From assembly GCF_003173615.1 (NCBI RefSeq), contig NZ_QGNA01000008.1, forward strand, positions 1-64,000: DNA of 64,000 nucleotides. The letters are read 5' to 3'. The DNA comes from Falsiroseomonas bella (GTDB taxonomy: Bacteria > Pseudomonadota > Alphaproteobacteria > Acetobacterales > Acetobacteraceae). Under the pieces are notes generated by a model. That model worked only from the letters and a program-made list of their open reading frames with translations. It did not search any database and was not told where the DNA came from. A program made the position numbers and the translations under genes. Positions 33,718 through 42,381 of this stretch are shown one piece after another (the stretch's first letter is position 1; each line of letters begins with the position of its first letter).

Positions 33718-35778
33718 CTACCGGACGCGCAGCTCCGCCCGGGCCGCGGCGCCCTCCGCGTCCAGCACGGTGATGCGGTAGAAGCCGGGGCCGGGCGGGG
33801 TCCAGGCGGTTTCGCGCCGGGCGCGATGCGCCTCCACCGGGGCGCCGTCCACGAGGAAGGTCAGCGGCCGGCGGCCGCCCGCGGCGCGGATCGTCACGCT
33901 GCCGCCCTCGGCCAGCACGGCGCCCGGCATGGGAAACAGCAGGCGCAGGCGGTCCGCGGCTTCTGCGAAGGGTGCGGGCGCGGCGCGCACCGGGAGCGCC
34001 TCGCGCGGCGCGGCCGGCAGTAGCGCGAAGGCGCGCGCCAGCACCGGCAGGGCGAGCGTCGCACCGGTCGCGCCCGGCATCGCCGTGCCGTCCGGCCTTC
34101 CGATCCAGACGCCGGCGACATGCCGCGCATCGAGGCCGAAGGCCCAGGCGTCGCGCCCGCCCCAGCTCGTGCCGGTCTTCCAGGCAACGCCGGCGGGGCC
34201 GCCGCGCGGGAAGGGCTGCACCAGCACGCCCGCGGCCTGCGCGGCGGCGAAGCCAGCCAGCACGCGCGGACGCTCCTGTTCCTCCGCGCCGGGCAGCACG
34301 CGGATCGTGCCGCCCTGCCCGCCTTCGGCCAGCATCGCATAGAGCGACACCATGCCGCGCAACGTCATCCCGGCGCCGCCGAGCGCGAGCGGCAGCGAGG
34401 GCTCGGTGCCCGCGGGCAGGCGCGGCGGCGCGCCGGAGGCCTTGAGGAGAGAGGCGAAGCGCAGCGGCCCGACCTCGTTCAGCAGCGCGACGGCCGGCAG
34501 GTTCAGCGAGCGCCGCAGCGCCTCGGCGGCCGTGATGCGGCCTTCGAAGCCGCGGTCGAAATTCTCGGGCGCGTAGCTGCCGAAGCGGCGCGGCATGTCG
34601 GACAGCACCGTGTCGGGCCGCACCACGCCATGCTCGAAGGCGAGCGCGTAGAGGAAGGGCTTGAGCGCCGAGCCCGGCGAGCGCACCGCGCGTGTCAGGT
34701 CCATCATGCCCGCACGCGCTTCCTCGCCGAAGGCGCCGGCGACCAGGGCGCGAACTTCGCGCGACTGCGTCTCCGCGATCACCAGGGCCAGGGCCGCGCG
34801 CGAATGCAGGTCGCGCAGCGCCTCGAAGGCGAGGCGTTCCGCGGCGCGCTGCAGGTCGCGGTCGAGCGTAGTCGCGATTCGCGCGCCGGGCTCGGCGTTG
34901 CGCGCGAGTTCCCGTGCGAGATGCGGGGCGAGGCGCGGCATGGGCTGGCGCTGCACTGGCACGGACTGCGCCAGGGCGTGGGCGCGCTCGCCATCGTTGA
35001 CCGCGCCGGCTTCCGGCGCGCGGGCGAGCAGCACGGCGTCGCGCGCGCGTCGCGCGGCCTCGACGTGGCGATCGGGGCGCAACGCTTCGGGGCGGCGGGC
35101 AAGCGCGATCAGCAGCGCGGATTCCGCGGCGTCGAGCGTCGCCGGCGCGCGGCCGAACCAGGCGAGCGAGCCGGCGCGGAGCCCTTCGAGATTGCCGCCC
35201 TGCGGCGCGAGCGTCAGCCAGATGGCGAGGATTTCGTCCTTGCTGAACCGCGCCTCGAGCTGCAACGCGCGAAAGCTCTCGATGGCCTTGCTGCGCAGCG
35301 TGCGCGGGCGCGGCTCCAGCAGGCGGGCGGCCTGCATGGTCAGCGTGGAGCCGCCGGAGACGACGCGCCCCGCGCGCAGCCATTGCGCGGCGGCGCGCGC
35401 GAGGGCGAGCGGGTCCACGCCGGGATGGCTGAGGAAGCGCCGGTCCTCCGCCGCGACGAGCATCGCGACGAGATGCGGCGGCACATCCTGCGGCGTGGTG
35501 CGGAGCCGCCAGGTGCCGCCTGCGACCGGCAGGACGGAGAGCGTGCGGCCCTCGCGGTCGAGGATTTCGGTGCCGGTGCTGCGGTAGCGGGAGAGGTCGG
35601 GCGGGAAGAGACGGTCGAGGGCGAATGGCGTGAGCGCAAGCAGCAGAAGCGCGCACAGCCCCCACCCAACCCTCCCCCGCACTGCGGGGGAGGGCAAGAA
35701 AGAGCGAAGCGCGGCGCTCTTCTCCCTCCCCCGCAGTGCGGGGGAGGGTCGGGGTGGGGGCGGGGCGCCCTCCGCCAT
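33718..35778 (-). CDS. pbpC: penicillin-binding protein 1C
   Basis: The 686-residue protein has one membrane anchor (about residues 42-58), a GT51 transglycosylase domain (VAAEDRRFLSHPGVDPLA, then GGSTLTMQAARLL), a transpeptidase domain with SxxK in SPGSALKPF, SLN and KTGTSWGGRDAW, and a C-terminal BiPBP_C domain. ATG 35778 follows the stop of the alpha-2-macroglobulin gene with no gap. The first 35 residues are translated from a palindromic repeat (PPPPRPSPALRGRE and PSPAVRGR), which no PBP1C needs. A GTG at 35682 inside the repeat would give a 654-residue protein starting VRGRVGWGLCALLLL. PBP1C and a bacterial alpha-2-macroglobulin are commonly paired. Confidence 0.9.
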   Translation of the reverse strand: MAEGAPPPPRPSPALRGREKSAALRSFLPSPAVRGRVGWGLCALLLLALTPFALDRLFPPDLSRYRSTGTEILDREGRTLSVLPVAGGTWRLRTTPQDVPPHLVAMLVAAEDRRFLSHPGVDPLALARAAAQWLRAGRVVSGGSTLTMQAARLLEPRPRTLRSKAIESFRALQLEARFSKDEILAIWLTLAPQGGNLEGLRAGSLAWFGRAPATLDAAESALLIALARRPEALRPDRHVEAARRARDAVLLARAPEAGAVNDGERAHALAQSVPVQRQPMPRLAPHLARELARNAEPGARIATTLDRDLQRAAERLAFEALRDLHSRAALALVIAETQSREVRALVAGAFGEEARAGMMDLTRAVRSPGSALKPFLYALAFEHGVVRPDTVLSDMPRRFGSYAPENFDRGFEGRITAAEALRRSLNLPAVALLNEVGPLRFASLLKASGAPPRLPAGTEPSLPLALGGAGMTLRGMVSLYAMLAEGGQGGTIRVLPGAEEQERPRVLAGFAAAQAAGVLVQPFPRGGPAGVAWKTGTSWGGRDAWAFGLDARHVAGVWIGRPDGTAMPGATGATLALPVLARAFALLPAAPREALPVRAAPAPFAEAADRLRLLFPMPGAVLAEGGSVTIRAAGGRRPLTFLVDGAPVEAHRARRETAWTPPGPGFYRITVLDAEGAAARAELRVR
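35659..35760. repeat. palindromic repeat pair, locus 1 (inside pbpC 5' end)
   Basis: Two copies of an inverted element face each other. Each has CTCCCCCGC and GCGGGGGAG arms round a 1-3 base loop (centred near 35682 and 35735), and the outer flanks CCCCCACCC and GGGTGGGGG (with one extra G at the right) are also inverted. The spacer contains AGAGCG/CGCTCT. The same element occurs at 51.7, 58.9 and 59.95 kb. Here it lies in the pbpC reading frame with no stop codon. Confidence 0.85.
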
Positions 35779-38700
35779 CTACCGCCTCGGCTGCGGCGCC
35801 GGCGCGGGCGGTGCCGTGGGCGCGGGATCATCCGGCCCGAGCACCACGATCCGCGCGCTGTTCTGCCGCGCGAAGACGCCGGGGCGATACATGTCCTGCG
35901 CCTCCATCCCCGGCAGCTCGAAGCGCCCCGCCGTGACGGCGCGCATGCGCACCGCAAGCCGCGCGAGGGACTGTTCCGGCGTCAGCGTCACCGCCGCGGC
36001 GAAGCGGTCGTCGCGCGCGGGCATGCTGTCGGGCTCGGTCAGCGTGCCGAGCCAGGGCATCCCCTGCACCTCGCCGGCCGGCAGCCTTCCGGTGATCTCC
36101 CAGCCCGCGGGCAGGCCCTGCAACACCATCGCCATGTGGCTTTCGTTGGTCAGCGCGCGGGCCTCGAGCAGCACGACGAAATCCGTGCCGGTGCGCAACG
36201 CGTCGAGGTTCAGCGCCTGGCCGTCCAGCGCGAAGAAGCGCCGCGCCACGCGCATGCCCTGCGCGGCCGCAGGCAGCGGCGAGGTCGGCACGCCGACCAC
36301 CGACACCGCCTGCACGACCGGCGCCTGTCCGCGATTCTGCGCGGTGGCGTCGCCGGTCAGCGCCGCGCCGACCACCGCCGCGACGGGCAGGTCGCGGCCA
36401 TCGAGCAGGATGCGCACCGGCCGCCCGTCGCGCCCGAGCGCCTGCGCCGCGGCGACGGCCCAGGCCTGTTCCTGCGTGCTGGTGCTGGCGGGGGTGAGAT
36501 CCGCGCCGGGCAGCCTTCCGAGCAGGTTCGGCAGGCGATCCTGCGCCACGCCGCTCTCCTTCAGCAGCACCGCCATTGCCAGCAGGTCGCGCGAGGCGCT
36601 GCCGAAATCGAAGCTCCAGTACTGCCGCGCGGTCGCGTCCAGCGCGCTCGCGAAGAGCTGCGTCGCACGCTGCGTGTCACCGGCGCGCGCGAAGGCGCTG
36701 GCGAGCTGCGCGCGCGCCAGCGGCGTCGGCAGCGCATCGACATTCTCCGCAAGGCGCCGCGCCGCGCCCAGCCGGTTGCGCCCGGCGAGTGCGAGGACAT
36801 GCACGCGATAGGCCATGGCCGCGAACTGCTCCGGCTGGTCCGCATTGCGATCCAGCCCTTCCTCCGCCGCGCGCAGCGCATCCTCGAGCGCCGATTGCGG
36901 CACCGTCACGCCGGCGGCGCGGGCGCGCAGCAGCGCCTCGGTCGCGTAGAGGCTCGCCCAGTCCTGCACCTCGCCTTCCGCGCCCCAGAAGCCGAAGCGG
37001 CCGTCGAAGCGCTGGCGGTCGAGGATGGAGGCGATGGCGCGGCCGAGTGCCGCCGCGTCATCCGCCGCCGTATCCGGGTTCTGCGGCGCATGCACCAGCG
37101 CCATCACGCGGGAGGAGGCTTGCTCCACGCAATCCAGCGGGAAGCGCAGCAGCGCGGCGAGCAGCGCCGCCGGATCGTAGCGCACCGGCGCACCCCAGGT
37201 CGCGCGCGCCTGCCAGGTGCCCGCGATGAAGCGGTCCGACGGCACCGGCACCGGCGCCGTCTCGTTCGGCGCCAGCGTGCGCGTCGCGATCTCCGTCACC
37301 GGCGCGCGGGAGGAGCGGACGGTGATGCGCGCCTCGCGCTGCGTGGCGAAGCCGTTCGGCCCGGTGACGACGAGGCGCAGCACGCCCTCACCGGCCACCG
37401 TCGCGCGCAGCGCGGTGGCGGGCGTGGCGCGCGCGCCCGTCGCAAGAGTCTGGGCCAGCCGCGCCGGGCCCGCCAGCTCGATGGCGCCGCTCGCCGTCAG
37501 CGTCGCCACCACCTCGCCCGGCGGCAGCTCGATGTTGTGCAGCAGCACCGGCAGCCGCGCCTCGTCGCCGGGTGCGAGGAAACGCGGCAGCAGCGCCTCC
37601 GCGACCACCGCCTCGCGCACCGTCATCGGCTTCGACGCCGCGCCGATCCGCGCGCCGTCCCAGGCCACCACCATCAGCCGCAGCTCGCCCGCGAAATCCG
37701 GCAGGTCGAGCGGGATGCGCGCGACGCCGTCGCTGCCCACCGAGACCGGGCCCTGGAACAGCGCGACGAGGCGCTGCGGGATGTCCAGCGCCGAGCCCGC
37801 CAGCTCGTCACCGCCCTGGCGCAGCACCGCCGCCTCGCCTTCCGCCGGCGCGATCAGCCTTCCGTAGTCGTCGCGGATGTCGAGGCCGAGCCGCCGCCGC
37901 GCGAGGAAATGTTCCACCGGATCGGGCGAGCGGAAGCGCGTGAGGCGCAGGATGCCCTCGTCCACCGCGGCGAGCGTCAGCATCGCGCTGCCGCCCGCCG
38001 CACCCGCGATGCGCACCGGGATCTCGACGCGCGTGTTCGGCCGCGCGAGGTCGGGCGATTCGATTGCGACATCGAGCCGCCGCGCCGCGGGGTCGAGCCC
38101 GATCCAGGCGAGGCCGAGAGCACGCGCCGGCCGCCCCGCGGGAGACTGCCCGGCGCGGAACACCGTGACCGCCACATGCGCGCCCGGTCCCCAGGCAGCA
38201 TCCACCGGCACCTCGATCTCGATGCCGCCTTCCGGCACGGCGACGTCGCGCAGCGACACGAGGCGATCCGTCAGCACCGCCACGCTCGCCTGCCCCGCGA
38301 AGGGCGGCGTGATGCGCACCCGTGCGACCTCACCCGCCGTGTAGGCGCGCTTGTCGGCGGCGAGGTCCACGCGGTCCGGCACCTCCGCCGACTCCCCGCC
38401 GGCCCAGCCCGCGCGGAAGCGGTAGGACGCGATGGCCATGCCGTTCGGCTGCGTCACCTCGATGCGGTAGCGCCCGAAGGAAAGCGTGCGCGCGAAGCGG
38501 CCGGGGCGCCCGGGCGCGACCTGGATGTCGGTGGAATCCACCGGCTCGTCGCGCCACACCGTCTCGTAGCGCGCCACGCGGTCGCGCAGCACGATGCGCC
38601 AGTCGGGGCGCTCGCGCACCAGCCGCAGGCGCAGCGTGGCCGCGATGGCCTCGCCCGCCGGATTGACGGCGGCGATGTCGAAGGCGGCCTCGGCATTCGC

Positions 38701-40935
38701 ATCCACCGCGCCGCCCTGGAAGGCCGGCCGGATCGCCAGCAGCGTGTTGCCCGAGCGCACCGGCAGGGAGAAGCGCGTGGAGCTGCCGCGGCCGCCGGGT
38801 TCCTCCAGCGTCACCGCGACCTCGGCCTTCACCGGCCGCGTGCTGTCCGGCGCGCGTGGCAGGTTCAGCGTGAGCGTCGTGCGGCCCTGCGCATCCGTCT
38901 CCGGGATCTCGAAGCTCTGCAGGTCGGGCGAGAAGACCTCGTCCGCCAGGCCGAAATGCCAGCCGCGCCAAGCCTCGAAGGGCTCCGCATCCTGCACCAG
39001 GCGCAGCTCCGCCATGCCGGTCAGGCCCGCGGCCGGCGCGCCGTAGAGGAAGCGCGCGGTGAGCGGAATCTCGGCGGGCTGGCCGCCGACCAGCGCGGGC
39101 GGCAGCGGGCCGGCTTCGACCTCCATGCGCTCCGGCACGAAGGCGTCCACGCGGAAGGTGGTGCTGCCGATCGGCGGCCCGTCCGGGTCTGCCAGCACTT
39201 CCACCGTCCAGGCGCCGGCCGGCGCGCCGGTGGAGAGTGCCACGCGCTGCACGAAGGCCGCGCCGTTCACGCGCTGCGGCACGACGGCCCAGAACACCTG
39301 GCCGTTCGGGCGCAGCACGCGCAACCGCGCGGGGATGTCCACCGGCTGCCCGCCCGCGTCGCGCAGCAGCGCGCCCACCTGCACCGTCTCGCCCGGGCGG
39401 TACATGCCGCGGTCGAGCCAGACGAAGGCATCCAGCGGCCCCGGATGCGGCCTGCCCGCCGCGCCGCGGTCGGAGAGGTCGAAGGCCGCCGTCTCGAGAT
39501 CGAGCGAGGCGAAATCCTCGCCGCGGAAGACATGCAGCGCCGCGGGCGCCAGCGGCCCCTCGCCCCGCAGCAGCGCGGCGTTGAAGCTGGCGAGGCCGTC
39601 CGCGCCGGTCGTCGCCTCCGCCAGGATGTCGTTGTTGCGCGCCAGCAGCGCGACCCGAGCACCTTCCTTCGGCGCCGCGTCGGAGAAGCCACGGATCTGC
39701 GCAGAGAGCCCACCGGTGCCGCGCCACGCCGTGATGCCGAGATCGGTCGCCAGCACGGCCGCCGCCGCTTCCGCGCGGAAGCGGCCGCGCGACCCGTCCG
39801 CCGGGCGGGCGAGCAGCACATACACGCCGGGGCCGGCGGTCAGCAGCGCATCCGGCAGCGGCATGGCATTGCGCACCAGCCGGTTCGGCTCGGCCGGCGG
39901 CAGCACGACGCGGCCTTCCCACACCACGCGGCCCATATCCTCCGCGAAGCCGCCGGCGAGCCAGCTTTCCATCTGCTCGCCGGGCCGCCAGTCGCGCGTG
40001 AGGCCGAGCAGGTTGCGCTCGCCGATGCGCGTGACGCGCAGCGTCATCTCCGCGACGTTCACCGTGGCGACGGTCATGGCCGGCGCCTGGCCTCGCGGCA
40101 GGATGAAGGCACGGCTGTCGAAGACGATGCGCGCATTGCGGTTGGGCATCGCGACGTTGATCGGCGTGTCGCGCATCATCCGCAGCCCGTCCTCGCCCGG
40201 CAGCCCGGCGCGCAGGACAAGGCGCGTGGTGCGGCCCCAGGGCAGGCCGGCGACGCAGATCTGCTCGCCCTCCTTCGTCACCGCCATGCCCGGCAGCGGC
40301 GGCTCGGCGCGCACCCAGTCGCCGGGCTGCCAGTCGTCGCGTCGCGCCGGGGCAGAGGTGAAGGCGAGGCAGACGCGGGCGGGTTCCGCATCCGGCTCGG
40401 TCCGCACCTGGCGGACCAGCAGGCCGGCACTGCGCCGCGCCTCGGCCAGCGCGGCGCGGTGCTTCGCATCCTCCGGCGCGCGCTCCACCACCGCTTCCAG
40501 GGCCTGGATCTGCCACATCGGCTGGTCGAGGCGGCGCATCGCCTCCGCCATCAGGGAAAGGGACGGGATCTCAGGCGGGCCACCGGGTACCTGCATGAAG
40601 GCGCGCCAGCCGGCCTGCAGCGCGCGCATCGCCTCGGGCGGGTTGCGGCGGAGCTGCGCCTCGCCCAGGGCGAGCCATTGGTCGGGCCCGGCCTGGCCCA
40701 TGCCGATCCGCTCCTCCCAGGCGGCGGCGGCGCCGGCCCAGTCGTTGCGGCTCTGCGCCTGGCGCGCGCGTGTCTCGGCCTGGCTGCGCTGCTGCGGCGT
40801 GGCGCCGGCGGGGAAGCGGCGCTGCAACTGCGCCTGGTAGGCGATGGCGTCGTTCTCGAGGCCGGGCGGCTCGAAGGCGAGCGCCGGGCCGGCAAGGGCG
40901 AGCAGGACGCAGAACAGCGCGAGCAGGCGGCGCAT
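35779..40935 (-). CDS. bacterial alpha-2-macroglobulin with thioester motif
   Basis: The 1718-residue protein belongs to the YfhM-type bacterial alpha-2-macroglobulins, periplasmic protease traps. The start is ATG 40935 with GGGGAGA upstream. The signal peptide MRRLLALFCVLLALAGPALA has no lipobox, so it is likely soluble rather than a lipoprotein as in E. coli. The N-terminal region has MG domains (for example DAFVWLDRGMYRPGETVQVG). The alpha-2-macroglobulin signature region is MLTLAAVDEGILRLTRF. The thioester motif CVEQ is at bases 37120-37131 and should be reactive. The C-terminal part is a helical toroid followed by a receptor-type domain. The pbpC ATG abuts its TAG stop, so the two are coupled. 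Confidence 0.92.
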   Translation of the reverse strand: MRRLLALFCVLLALAGPALAFEPPGLENDAIAYQAQLQRRFPAGATPQQRSQAETRARQAQSRNDWAGAAAAWEERIGMGQAGPDQWLALGEAQLRRNPPEAMRALQAGWRAFMQVPGGPPEIPSLSLMAEAMRRLDQPMWQIQALEAVVERAPEDAKHRAALAEARRSAGLLVRQVRTEPDAEPARVCLAFTSAPARRDDWQPGDWVRAEPPLPGMAVTKEGEQICVAGLPWGRTTRLVLRAGLPGEDGLRMMRDTPINVAMPNRNARIVFDSRAFILPRGQAPAMTVATVNVAEMTLRVTRIGERNLLGLTRDWRPGEQMESWLAGGFAEDMGRVVWEGRVVLPPAEPNRLVRNAMPLPDALLTAGPGVYVLLARPADGSRGRFRAEAAAAVLATDLGITAWRGTGGLSAQIRGFSDAAPKEGARVALLARNNDILAEATTGADGLASFNAALLRGEGPLAPAALHVFRGEDFASLDLETAAFDLSDRGAAGRPHPGPLDAFVWLDRGMYRPGETVQVGALLRDAGGQPVDIPARLRVLRPNGQVFWAVVPQRVNGAAFVQRVALSTGAPAGAWTVEVLADPDGPPIGSTTFRVDAFVPERMEVEAGPLPPALVGGQPAEIPLTARFLYGAPAAGLTGMAELRLVQDAEPFEAWRGWHFGLADEVFSPDLQSFEIPETDAQGRTTLTLNLPRAPDSTRPVKAEVAVTLEEPGGRGSSTRFSLPVRSGNTLLAIRPAFQGGAVDANAEAAFDIAAVNPAGEAIAATLRLRLVRERPDWRIVLRDRVARYETVWRDEPVDSTDIQVAPGRPGRFARTLSFGRYRIEVTQPNGMAIASYRFRAGWAGGESAEVPDRVDLAADKRAYTAGEVARVRITPPFAGQASVAVLTDRLVSLRDVAVPEGGIEIEVPVDAAWGPGAHVAVTVFRAGQSPAGRPARALGLAWIGLDPAARRLDVAIESPDLARPNTRVEIPVRIAGAAGGSAMLTLAAVDEGILRLTRFRSPDPVEHFLARRRLGLDIRDDYGRLIAPAEGEAAVLRQGGDELAGSALDIPQRLVALFQGPVSVGSDGVARIPLDLPDFAGELRLMVVAWDGARIGAASKPMTVREAVVAEALLPRFLAPGDEARLPVLLHNIELPPGEVVATLTASGAIELAGPARLAQTLATGARATPATALRATVAGEGVLRLVVTGPNGFATQREARITVRSSRAPVTEIATRTLAPNETAPVPVPSDRFIAGTWQARATWGAPVRYDPAALLAALLRFPLDCVEQASSRVMALVHAPQNPDTAADDAAALGRAIASILDRQRFDGRFGFWGAEGEVQDWASLYATEALLRARAAGVTVPQSALEDALRAAEEGLDRNADQPEQFAAMAYRVHVLALAGRNRLGAARRLAENVDALPTPLARAQLASAFARAGDTQRATQLFASALDATARQYWSFDFGSASRDLLAMAVLLKESGVAQDRLPNLLGRLPGADLTPASTSTQEQAWAVAAAQALGRDGRPVRILLDGRDLPVAAVVGAALTGDATAQNRGQAPVVQAVSVVGVPTSPLPAAAQGMRVARRFFALDGQALNLDALRTGTDFVVLLEARALTNESHMAMVLQGLPAGWEITGRLPAGEVQGMPWLGTLTEPDSMPARDDRFAAAVTLTPEQSLARLAVRMRAVTAGRFELPGMEAQDMYRPGVFARQNSARIVVLGPDDPAPTAPPAPAPQPRR

Positions 40936-40983
40936 GGCGATCTCCCCAGTCGCACCGAGCATGGCACGCGGGTGCGCCGGCCG

Positions 40984-42381
40984 TCACCGTCCTCCGTGGC
41001 CGGAGACGCGCGCGCCGGCATCGGCCGGCATGCGCAGCATGGAGGGGAGCGAGGCGAGCACGACCAGGCCCGAGATCACGAAGGCGATGGCGAATTCGCG
41101 CGGCCCCGCGCCGCCCGCGCCGGTGGCCAGCATCGCCGCTTCCAGCGCGAGCGACCCCAGCACGACGCCGAGCGCCTGGCCCAGCTGCTGCATCGTGCCC
41201 GCCATGGCGGTGGCCGGCGCCAGCTTGTCCTGCGGCACATCGGCATAGGCGAGGGTCGCCAGCGAGGTGAATTGCAGCGCGCGCGTCAGCCCGCCCGCGG
41301 CCAGCACGGCGAAGATCGCGACAAGCGGCCAGGCGGCGGTGAACAGCGCGCAGACCGCGACGCCGATCGCCGCCAGCACGCAGTTCACCACCAGCACGCC
41401 GCGGAAGCCGAAGCGCTTCAGCAGCGGGCGGACCAGCGGCTTCATCGCGAAGGCGCCGAGCGCGGTCGCGAAGGTGATGCCGCCGCTGGCGCTGGCCGAC
41501 AGGCCGAAGACGAGCTGCAGCTTCAGCGGCAGCAGGAAAGGCAGCGTAGAGGCGCCGACGCGGAACAGCGTGCCGCCGCCCATCGAGACGCCGAAGCTCG
41601 GCAGGCGCAGCAGCGAGAGATCCACCGCCGGCCTGCGGGCGCGCCGGGAATGGCGCACGGCCAGCACGGTGGCGATCGCGGCCAGCCCGAGCATCGTGGG
41701 CGCGAACCAGGGCGGCGCGATGCCGCGGCCGGCCGTCTCCAGCCCCGCCATCAGGAAGGCGATGGCGAAGCCCCAGAGCGCCAGGCCCTTCGCATCCAGC
41801 GGGCCGGGGTCCTGCTTCTCGACATCGGGGATGAAGATCCAGACCAGCACCAGGCCGAGGATGCCGACCGGGATGTTCAGCCAGAACACGGCGCGCCAGG
41901 AGATCGCATCGGTCAGCAGCCCGCCGACCGGCGGGCCGAGCACGGGGCCGAGCAGGGCGGGCATGGTCAGCCAGGTCATGGCGACGACCAGCTCCTCCTT
42001 GCTGACGCGGCGCAGCAGCAGCAGGCGTCCCACCGGCACCATCATCGCCCCGCCGACGCCCTGCAGGATGCGCGCCGCGACGAGCGAGGGCAGGCCCTGC
42101 GCGAGGCCGACGAGCGCGGAGGCGAAGGTGAACAGCACGATCGCGGCCATGAAGACGCGGCGCGCGCCGAAGCGGTCCGCCACCCAGCCGGAGACCGGGA
42201 TGAAGACGCAGAGCGCGACGAGGTAGGAGGTGATGGCGACCGAGAGATGCACCGGGTCCACCATCAGGTCGCGTGCCATCGCCGGCAGCGCGGTGGCGAC
42301 CACGCTGGAATCCAGGTTCTGCATGAACAGCGCGCTGGCGACGATGATCGCAACGGCGCGGGGATCCTTAACGCGCGCCAC
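40984..42381 (-). CDS. DHA2-type MFS transporter (EmrB-like)
   Basis: The 465-residue protein has many hydrophobic helices in the layout of the 14-TM DHA2 drug/proton antiporters. Motifs are MQNLDSSVVATALPAMARDL (first helix, motif D1-like), VADRFGARRVFMAA (motif A), and GVGGAMMVPVGRLLLLR then LGPVLGPPVGGLL (motif C-like). I chose GTG 42381 as start because it gives the normal short N-terminus; it overlaps the ligase stop (42368-42370). The open frame to 42453 lies inside the ligase gene. It is likely an exporter of a small molecule or drug. No membrane-fusion partner is adjacent, and its substrate is unknown. Confidence 0.88.
   Translation of the reverse strand: MARVKDPRAVAIIVASALFMQNLDSSVVATALPAMARDLMVDPVHLSVAITSYLVALCVFIPVSGWVADRFGARRVFMAAIVLFTFASALVGLAQGLPSLVAARILQGVGGAMMVPVGRLLLLRRVSKEELVVAMTWLTMPALLGPVLGPPVGGLLTDAISWRAVFWLNIPVGILGLVLVWIFIPDVEKQDPGPLDAKGLALWGFAIAFLMAGLETAGRGIAPPWFAPTMLGLAAIATVLAVRHSRRARRPAVDLSLLRLPSFGVSMGGGTLFRVGASTLPFLLPLKLQLVFGLSASASGGITFATALGAFAMKPLVRPLLKRFGFRGVLVVNCVLAAIGVAVCALFTAAWPLVAIFAVLAAGGLTRALQFTSLATLAYADVPQDKLAPATAMAGTMQQLGQALGVVLGSLALEAAMLATGAGGAGPREFAIAFVISGLVVLASLPSMLRMPADAGARVSGHGGR

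Noticed and set aside
33718-35778. Possible frameshift at the 5' end of pbpC
   Set aside because: The frame is open from ATG 35778 through the repeat into the membrane anchor and no stop interrupts it; the odd N-terminus is explained by the repeat insertion.
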